NCBI GenBank assembly: GCA_007129635.1
Contig: SKVE01000414.1
Coordinates: 1-6,592, forward strand
Source of the DNA: Planctomycetaceae bacterium
Lineage (GTDB): Bacteria > Planctomycetota > Planctomycetia > Pirellulales > Pirellulaceae
Direction of reading: 5' to 3'
DNA length: 6,592 nt
Part shown: piece by piece, positions 1-3,641 of the stretch
Numbering within the stretch: the first letter of the stretch is position 1
Layout: each line of letters opens with the position of its first letter
The notes under the pieces: model-generated
What the model saw: only the letters and a program-made list of their open reading frames with translations
Databases searched by the model: none
What the model was told of the DNA's origin: nothing
Position numbers and translations under genes: made by a program

Positions 1-199
1 CGTCAGTGTGCTCGTGATTTTCCCGGCATGGCAGGTTGATGATCCGCTCGCCGTCGTCGTCCTTCGCCGCCATTTGGATCCGCGCGAACTCGTCGTACAA
101 GACGCGTTCATGGTGGGGCCAGGGGAATACCTGGGTGCCCAAATCGACGAATTTGCGGAAATGCTCGACGACGATGGGATGAAGAGGCACCAGTTCATC
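1..199 (-). pseudogene. tyrosine recombinase (phage integrase family) fragment
   Basis: Read on the minus strand from 199 down to 1, one frame is open for 66 codons. It begins DELVPLHPIVVEHFRK, continues with VFPWPHHERVLYDEFARIQ and reaches LPCRENHEHTD at the window edge. From family memory, this matches the stretch of planctomycete phage-integrase-like proteins just before the catalytic His-x-x-Arg segment, where a cysteine and a HEHT motif precede a HDLRRAFAT-like box. The catalytic Arg, His and Tyr residues are not in the window, so activity cannot be judged. The upstream (N-terminal) side is lost. Above position 199 the frame stays open but turns into low-complexity Gly and Arg residues, because it is antisense to the HsdS remnant. 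I see no start codon or ribosome binding site in that region. The fragment is therefore called a 5'-truncated remnant whose 3' part lies outside the window. Confidence 0.7.
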
Positions 200-336
200 C
201 CCTCCACCTCCAACGCCGCTTCGCCACCATCGTGGGATCCGTCGAACAGCAGAAAACCCGGATGCGGGCACACCTCGCCGTGCAGGACGCCCTCTTCGCC
301 TGCCTCCAGTCCCGCACGTTCAACGGCGAGCTTTGA
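199..336 (+). pseudogene. hsdS: type I restriction specificity subunit (HsdS), C-terminal remnant
   Basis: The forward frame from 199 to the TGA at 334-336 encodes 45 residues. It starts PLHLQRRFATIVGSVEQQ and ends DALFACLQSRTFNGEL. This is the characteristic HsdS C-terminus: the PL-x-LQ(R/Q)xF entry into the second conserved helix, a charged coiled-coil helix, and the SLQ-x-R-(A/T)-F-x-GEL tail. HsdS recognises the DNA target of type I restriction-modification complexes. The two target-recognition domains (about 350 residues in a full protein) are absent. Upstream of about 199 the frame runs into the antisense integrase remnant and has stops at 37-42, so this is a truncated relic. There is no hsdM or hsdR in the window. 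The fragment was found by frame reading rather than as a complete ORF. Confidence 0.75.
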
Positions 337-421
337 AGATCACTCTCACAGAGGCACGGAGATCACAAAGAAAAAAGACATCGCACACGCTGTGTACTCC
401 GTGCCTCCGTGAGAGTAATCT
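337..421. repeat. 85-bp palindromic interspersed-type repeat
   Basis: Positions 337-361 (AGATCACTCTCACAGAGGCA then CGGAG) and 397-421 are reverse complements over 25 bp with two mismatches (341/417 and 350/408). The inner 20 bp (342-361 with 397-416) has one mismatch. The 35-nt loop is A-rich on the left (367-380) and contains a second small hairpin, CACA-CGC-TGTG at 384-394. Arms containing GAGGCACGGAG, with CTCCGTGCCTCCGTGAGAG in the opposite arm, resemble dispersed palindromes that I recall from environmental bacterial genomes. They often create spurious ORFs. The repeat starts one base after the HsdS stop codon, so it may once have acted as a transcript end or may have been an insertion target. 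Confidence 0.75.
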
Positions 422-545
422 CTTACTTGAGTTTTGCATTTCGACTGCTAGCATCCGGTGCCTGTGGTTGCCGTTCGGCTGGCGCGGTGATTGCGCAGAG
501 CGATCGTCTCGCGATGGCGGGAAGAGGGTGTTTGTGGATGTTTGC

Positions 546-572
546 GGGGTTTTCCTTTCGGAAAATAACCCC
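546..572. terminator. stem-loop, possible terminator downstream of the transposase remnant
   Basis: GGGGTTTTCC (546-555) pairs with GGAAAA and ACCCC (560-565 and 568-572) across a 4-nt loop, leaving a small bulge at 566-567 or nearby. It lies 17 bp beyond the minus-strand stop of the transposase remnant at 589, which is where a terminator for that gene would sit. No clear U-run follows on either strand, so intrinsic termination is weakly supported. It could equally be part of an insertion-sequence end. The rest of 422-588 contains no convincing gene. Confidence 0.3.
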
Positions 573-588
573 TTCAGCAGATCATGAG

Positions 589-921
589 TTACGCCGCTGT
601 GGCTAAATACTCCAACAACCACGCTTGACGCTGCTCCAACTCTGCTTGCGAAGCAGAGTTACGCAGCCAGTGACGCCACAAATGATAGCGGCAGGTCCCC
701 AGCATGTCGGCGAAGGTCACCTCTGGCTTGTCGCGATACCAGGGGCGATGACGCAGCGGCGTGGGCTCGTCCTCTCCAAACAACGCATACCACAACACCA
801 CCAGGGAGCCCACAAACCAAGCCATCGGATGAGCCCGTTGGACCGAGGCCGTACACCAGACTTGAGGCGGCCTCGATCGTAAGCTTGTGAAATGCAGTCT
901 CCATGGATACCACCGCTCATT
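589..921 (-). pseudogene. transposase C-terminal remnant
   Basis: The minus-strand frame is open from a TAA at 924-922 to the stop TAA at 591-589. The convincing part runs from about 870 downward: QVWCTASVQRAHPMAWF, then GSLVVLWYALFGEDEP, then HRPWYRDKPEVTFADML, ending LLEYLATAA. The pattern of a Thr/Ser-Val-x-Arg segment, a hydrophobic helix ending in LWY, a WY motif and then a FADML motif near the C-terminus matches the tails of DDE transposases common in planctomycetes. I do not assign an IS family. The ATG at 825 is an internal methionine, because the similarity continues upstream of it. The catalytic Asp/Glu domain is absent. The fragment stops close to the left inverted repeat of the next element at 941, so insertion of that element may have helped break the gene. 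Confidence 0.6.
638..660. repeat. perfect 10-bp inverted repeat with 3-nt loop
   Basis: AACTCTGCTT (638-647) is followed by GCG and then its exact reverse complement AAGCAGAGTT (651-660). It lies inside the coding part of the minus-strand transposase remnant, where it encodes NSASQAEL. A perfect 23-bp hairpin within a coding region is unusual. It could be a REP-type insertion or a leftover of another mobile sequence end. Confidence 0.6.
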
Positions 922-940
922 TTACTCTCGTCGTGTCCAG

Positions 941-959
941 TTGAGCGTGAGCAAGATGA
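941..959 (+). repeat. left terminal inverted repeat
   Basis: TTGAGCGTGAGCAAGATGA matches the reverse complement of 2312-2330 (TTGAGCGTGGGCGAGATAA) at 16 of 19 positions. All three differences are A/G changes. Two internal blocks continue the symmetry: TCTGCG (980-985) and CTGATAGGG (994-1002). They may be transposase-binding subterminal sites. Confidence 0.6.
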
Positions 960-1012
960 GAGCGTTAAAATCGGCAGAATCTGCGCAAGCTGGCTGATAG
1001 GGGCAAAAAAAT

Positions 1013-1054
1013 TCCCTCGCAGAGCCTGATCGCTGGATCTCGGTTCGCGAGGGA
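1013..1054 (+). other. long stem-loop in the leader of the zinc-ribbon gene
   Basis: TCCCTCGC (1013-1020) pairs perfectly with GCGAGGGA (1047-1054). The stem continues past a bulged A1021 with GAGCC (1022-1026) against GGTTC (1042-1046). A terminal GATC-GCTG-GATC hairpin (1028-1039) closes it. This gives about 17 pairs in a 42-nt span, directly upstream of a second hairpin. The folding was done by eye and no energy was calculated. Confidence 0.5.
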
Positions 1055-1055
1055 G

Positions 1056-1090
1056 GTACTCCGTAGAGTTTTCCACCAACCGCGGAGTAC
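1056..1090 (+). promoter_or_regulatory. hairpin that masks the ribosome binding site of the zinc-ribbon gene
   Basis: GTACTCCG (1056-1063) is an exact reverse complement of CGGAGTAC (1083-1090). A further GTT/AAC pairing (1068-1070 with 1078-1080) is possible inside the loop. The only good Shine-Dalgarno sequence for the ATG at 1097 is GGAG at 1084-1087, 9 nt upstream, and it lies wholly within the 3' arm. Pairing would hide it from the ribosome. Sequestered initiation sites are an established way in which transposable elements avoid translation from transcripts that read in from outside. Confidence 0.5.
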
Positions 1091-1096
1091 TGAAGT

Positions 1097-2386
1097 ATGG
1101 ATCATCGTTTGCTGCAAAGCGTCGGGTTCTGGGCTTTTTTGTTCTCGGTCGATTGGGATCTGGCCGCTACCGCGCGCCAGGCAGGATGTTCGTGCGGCGG
1201 GCGGTTGCATCGGGCGGACTATCTGCGCAAGCCGCGGGGCGGCCCAAAGGGGTTGTCTCGGGAACACTGCTATCGGTTGAGCTTCTGCTGCGGGCGCGAG
1301 GGTTGCCGCAAGCGACTGACGCCGCCCTCGGTGCGGTTTCTGGGCCGCAAGGTGTACCTGCACGCCGTGGTGATCTTGGTGGCGGCCATGCGCCAAGGAC
1401 CCACCCCGCAACGCATCCGCGAATTGGCGGACCTGTTCGAGGTGGACCCGCGGACAATCGAACGCTGGCAGGTCTTCTGGCGGGATAACTTTCCGCAAAC
1501 GCCGTTCTGGAAGGTGGCCCGCGGCCAGTTGGCGCTGCTGGGGGAACTGCTCGATCTGCCCCGGGCGCTGCTGACGGCGTTTTTCCGCGACGACGAGGCT
1601 GATCCCCGGGAGAAGTGGAAAAAACTGCTGGTGTTTCTCTCGCCGATCACGATCACCGGGGGCCTGAAATGGAACCCGTTTTCGCCGAACTTGCCCAAAG
1701 TCGGTGGCACTGCGGATCGTCGCCGAGCGTCTGGCCGCGCTGCGGGACGTGGTGGTCGGAGTCCTGGAACGACCCCAGTCCAAAACGGCCGACTTCTATC
1801 GGATGGCTCCCGAAGTGCTCAGCGAACTGCGGCTGTTGTCCAGCGCCGACTTCGACGCCACGTCCCTGCTGACGATGGTGCTGTCGGGAGACGACCGGCT
1901 GCTGGAACTCCTGCGGCATCCCGACCTGGTTCCGCTGGCTACGCGGATCCGCACCCGGCTGCATACCGAGGCCGTCGCGCGCGAGCAACTCGCCGAACTC
2001 CTCCGCCACGCCCTGGCCAAGGCCGGCAACGCCAGCCTGATGAGCGCCGAACTGATCGACACGCTGGTCGACCACGCCGCCGGCAACTACCGGCTGATGA
2101 TGACCCTGGGCGGCGAACTGCTGGCCTATGGCATCAGCCGCGAAGTCGCCCAACTCGACGAGAAATGCTTCCTGGAACTCTACCAGCCACCGCGAACCCA
2201 CTCCCCCGCGAAAAAGAAAGCGAGGACCTGAAGATGATCCGTCCGTCTACGTCTTCCCTGTCCGTCAAGACCACCACGCCCTATCAGATACCGCAGACAA
2301 ACCACGATCGATTATCTCGCCCACGCTCAAACGGTTCTAGCCAACTCTTTTCATCTTTTTCCGAAAAGCTTCCCAGCCCCCCTTGA
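1097..2386 (+). CDS. zinc-ribbon/HTH transposition-associated protein with a chimeric out-of-frame tail
   Basis: Only the first roughly 190-200 of 429 residues look like a real protein. Residues 31-33 (CSC), Cys58, Cys64-Cys65 and Cys70 are placed as in a zinc ribbon. Residues 78-88 (SVRFLGRKVYL) are followed by an HTH-like segment at about 102-128 (PTPQRIRELADLFEVDPRTI). A basic stretch and LSPITITGGL (181-190) come next. This matches my recollection of a DNA-binding protein found upstream of DDE transposases in planctomycete mobile elements. It may bind element ends or act as an accessory transposition protein. From about position 1700 the frame reads through ATPase DNA in the wrong frame, giving an Arg/Pro/Gly-rich tail until the TGA at 2384-2386. 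The original stop has evidently been lost to a deletion. The ATG is supported by GGAG at 1084-1087, which is buried in a hairpin. Confidence 0.6.
   Translation: MDHRLLQSVGFWAFLFSVDWDLAATARQAGCSCGGRLHRADYLRKPRGGPKGLSREHCYRLSFCCGREGCRKRLTPPSVRFLGRKVYLHAVVILVAAMRQGPTPQRIRELADLFEVDPRTIERWQVFWRDNFPQTPFWKVARGQLALLGELLDLPRALLTAFFRDDEADPREKWKKLLVFLSPITITGGLKWNPFSPNLPKVGGTADRRRASGRAAGRGGRSPGTTPVQNGRLLSDGSRSAQRTAAVVQRRLRRHVPADDGAVGRRPAAGTPAASRPGSAGYADPHPAAYRGRRARATRRTPPPRPGQGRQRQPDERRTDRHAGRPRRRQLPADDDPGRRTAGLWHQPRSRPTRREMLPGTLPATANPLPREKESEDLKMIRPSTSSLSVKTTTPYQIPQTNHDRLSRPRSNGSSQLFSSFSEKLPSPP
1698..2231 (+). pseudogene. ExeA/TniB-like AAA ATPase remnant lacking Walker A glycines and Walker B
   Basis: Frame 3 carries KSVALRIVAERLAALRDVVV and GVLERPQSKTADFYR, then MAPEVLSELRLLSS and LLTMVLSGDDRLLELLRHPD, and later RIRTRLH and AGNYRLMMTLGGELL before the TGA at 2229-2231. 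ExeA/TniB ATPases accompany rve-type transposases and select or activate the target site. In that family the first segment directly follows the P-loop (GxxGxGKS), and the LSELRLLS segment directly follows the Walker B DEAQ motif. Here the residues before KS are RTCP rather than a glycine loop. FYR is joined straight to MAPEVL at 1800-1803, so roughly 40 residues including Walker B are missing by family expectation. A GTG at 1704 could serve formally as a start, but I see no ribosome binding site for it. It cannot bind ATP normally and is called a double-deletion pseudogene. Confidence 0.7.
2312..2330 (-). repeat. right terminal inverted repeat
   Basis: The reverse complement reads TTGAGCGTGGGCGAGATAA and matches the left end at 16 of 19 positions. 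Further in, CGCAGA (2292-2297) and CCCTATCAG (2279-2287) mirror left-end blocks 980-985 and 994-1002 exactly. The spacing differs: 4 bp between the blocks here against 8 bp on the left. Confidence 0.6.
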
Positions 2387-2412
2387 CACCCCCCGCCGCT
2401 CACAGGTATCCT
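2383..2412 (+). promoter_or_regulatory. sigma70-type promoter of the DUF1559 gene
   Basis: TTGACA (2383-2388) is a perfect -35 hexamer. TATCCT (2407-2412) is a fair -10 hexamer after an 18-bp C-rich spacer. Transcription would start at about 2418-2420, giving a leader of about 110 nt before the ATG at 2531. The readthrough ORF from the upstream mobile element stops at 2384-2386, inside this -35 hexamer. Confidence 0.6.
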
Positions 2413-2415
2413 GAT

Positions 2416-2440
2416 GATATTGAGACTGATTCTCATGATC
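2416..2440 (+). promoter_or_regulatory. Fur-box-like operator overlapping the transcription start
   Basis: The core TGAGACTGATTCTCA (2421-2435) is a 7-1-7 dyad with six of seven arm positions symmetric. GAT and ATC at 2416-2418 and 2438-2440 extend the symmetry, for 9 of 12 pairs overall. This layout resembles ferric uptake regulator sites (TGATAATnATTATCA type, and TGAGAAT variants). It sits just downstream of the -10 hexamer, where a bound repressor would block transcription. A DtxR-like or other metal-dependent regulator is an alternative. No regulator gene is in the window. Confidence 0.45.
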
Positions 2441-2451
2441 TGTTGTGGGTG

Positions 2452-2489
2452 GCCGCGTTGTGGCGGTCGCGGCGACAGAGGACCGGTCC
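2452..2489 (+). other. structured 5' leader of the DUF1559 transcript
   Basis: GCCGCG (2452-2457) pairs with CGCGGC (2468-2473) across a 10-nt loop. A perfect 10-bp palindrome, GGACCGGTCC, follows at 2480-2489. Both lie between the predicted transcription start and the ribosome binding site. I do not recognise a riboswitch class, and this may be only local GC-rich structure. Confidence 0.3.
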
Positions 2490-2517
2490 CCCAAGGTGGT
2501 TAACGAAATCTCAACAT

Positions 2518-2523
2518 AAAGGA
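2518..2523 (+). promoter_or_regulatory. ribosome binding site that decides the DUF1559 start
   Basis: AAAGGA lies 7 nt before the ATG at 2531 but only 1 nt before the in-frame GTG at 2525. The ATG is therefore the likely start, and the two extra residues implied by the GTG are probably not made. Confidence 0.65.
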
Positions 2524-2530
2524 CGTGACG

Positions 2531-3559
2531 ATGCATCTTCCCAAATCACTCGCACCCAAAACTTCTCGCCTCGCCTTTACCCTGGTCGAATTGCTGGTCG
2601 TGATTGCGATCATCGGTGTGCTGGTGGCTCTTTTGCTGCCGGCCGTCCAGGCGGCTCGAGAAGCCGCGCGACGCATGAGCTGTCAGAATAATCTCAAGCA
2701 ATTGGGCTTGGCACTGCACAATTACCAGTCGACGGTGGGGGTTTTTCCTCCTTCGTCGATCGTCTTTGGCGGCTCGACAAATCAGCCGTGGTCCGGCCAG
2801 TCCCTGCTGTTGCCGTTCATTGAACAATCTTCCGTCCAAAGCCTGATCAACTACTCGGTGGGCTATCACCACCCGGATAACACCGGCAACTTTCCGCCTC
2901 ACGGAGTCGCGGCGTTGCGGGTTTCCACCTTGATGTGCCCCAGCGACGTAGGTGATCGTCCTCGAGTGAACGGGCAGGGCATCCCCTACCATTACCCGTT
3001 GAGTTACACGTTGAGCGTCGGGCTCTACCAAATCTTCAATCCGATCAACGGCCGGGATGGGGGAGCTGCATTCGCTCCGAACAGCCGGTTGACCCCGGCG
3101 TCTTTTGTCGATGGCTTGAGCAACACCATGGCGATGGCGGAGGTCAAGGCATTCACGCCACGTTTCCACGATGCGTCGCTGCCCCCCGTACCTCCGGAAA
3201 CTCCCGATCAAGTATCCGCTCAGTACACCGGCGGCGCTTGGTCGCCAACCAACGGGCACAGCGAATGGGTCTGTGGGCGATCCATCCACACAGGGTTCAC
3301 GACGACCTTCGTTCCCAACACGGTTGTGCCGCATATCGTCGATGGCAGGCAATACGACATCAATGTGTCCAGCAGTCGTGAGGGCCGAAACGCCACCGAC
3401 ATCACCTACGGCATTATCACGTCGCGAAGCTACCATTCCGGGGTCGTGAACGTGCTGCTGATGGACGGTTCAGTACGTTCGGTCAGTGAGACCATCCAGC
3501 GGAGCACTTGGCGAGCGCTCGGTACCCGCAACGGCAACGAAGTGATTGCTGATTTCTAG
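2531..3559 (+). CDS. DUF1559 family prepilin-like protein
   Basis: A 342-residue protein with a short basic leader. A class III (type IV prepilin-like) signal follows: A15-F16-T-L-V-E20, then the hydrophobic helix LLVVIAIIGVLVALLLPAV to about residue 39, and the family hallmark QAAREAARRMSC with NNLKQLGLALHNY (40-65). The residue before the cleavage point is Ala rather than the usual Gly, a variant I recall in planctomycetes. The DUF1559 body has MCPSD (C136-D139), DGLSNT (194-199) and, near the end, H302-X9-D312-G313 in YHSGVVNVLLMDGSVR. The length is normal for the family, and the gene looks intact. The protein is expected to be anchored in the inner membrane with its body outside, after processing by a prepilin peptidase. 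Its molecular role in planctomycetes is not established; pseudopilin-like surface or secretion structures are the usual guess. It is the first gene of a probable two-gene unit, and the promoter has a Fur-like dyad. Confidence 0.92.
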   Translation: MHLPKSLAPKTSRLAFTLVELLVVIAIIGVLVALLLPAVQAAREAARRMSCQNNLKQLGLALHNYQSTVGVFPPSSIVFGGSTNQPWSGQSLLLPFIEQSSVQSLINYSVGYHHPDNTGNFPPHGVAALRVSTLMCPSDVGDRPRVNGQGIPYHYPLSYTLSVGLYQIFNPINGRDGGAAFAPNSRLTPASFVDGLSNTMAMAEVKAFTPRFHDASLPPVPPETPDQVSAQYTGGAWSPTNGHSEWVCGRSIHTGFTTTFVPNTVVPHIVDGRQYDINVSSSREGRNATDITYGIITSRSYHSGVVNVLLMDGSVRSVSETIQRSTWRALGTRNGNEVIADF

Positions 3560-3641
3560 CGACGATCTTGGTATCATCAAGGAAGTGGGGCGCGCTGCGT
3601 TGTGCAAACGCGTCGAACCAAGAGCAGAAGGAGTGGGTGCC

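Larger units (their letters stand above)
941..2330 (+). mobile_element. deletion derivative of a multi-gene transposon with a TniB/ExeA-like ATPase
   Basis: The 1390-bp unit is bounded by imperfect terminal inverted repeats at 941-959 and 2312-2330. Two further inverted blocks lie inside each end: 980-985 and 994-1002 match 2292-2297 and 2279-2287. It carries a zinc-ribbon/HTH protein gene starting at 1097 and an ATPase remnant at 1698-2231. From recollection, planctomycete genomes carry three-gene modules of a zinc-ribbon/HTH protein, an rve-type DDE transposase and an ExeA/TniB-like AAA ATPase in this order. Here the middle gene and the start of the third are gone. I found no convincing target-site duplication next to the repeats. 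The element is therefore old, or one end was rearranged, or the true ends lie a few bases further out. Its right end lies about 50 bp upstream of the DUF1559 promoter. Confidence 0.6.

Noticed and set aside
8..412. 134-codon forward ORF
   Set aside because: It is antisense to the integrase fragment over 1-199, then out of frame with the HsdS remnant, and ends in the palindromic repeat. No family resemblance.
320..622. 100-codon minus-strand ORF
   Set aside because: Its C-terminal part is a translation of the palindromic repeat, a common source of false ORFs, and it has no recognisable domain.
965..1783. 272-codon minus-strand ORF
   Set aside because: It is antisense to the zinc-ribbon gene, is rich in Arg, Gln and Pro as expected for a shadow frame in GC-rich DNA, and crosses the deletion scar and the hairpin leader.
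1653..2201. 182-codon minus-strand ORF
   Set aside because: It is the shadow of the ATPase remnant, which has clear family similarity on the plus strand.
2347..2368. CTTTTC / GAAAAG inverted repeat
   Set aside because: Six AT-rich pairs with a 10-nt loop; easily explained by chance and without a U-run.
2546..3436. 296-codon minus-strand ORF
   Set aside because: It lies entirely antisense to the DUF1559 gene, whose motifs leave no doubt about the true strand.
3597..3611. GCGTT-GTGCA-AACGC hairpin between the DUF1559 gene and the next gene
   Set aside because: Only 5 bp with no U-run, too weak to call a terminator, so it does not argue against co-transcription.
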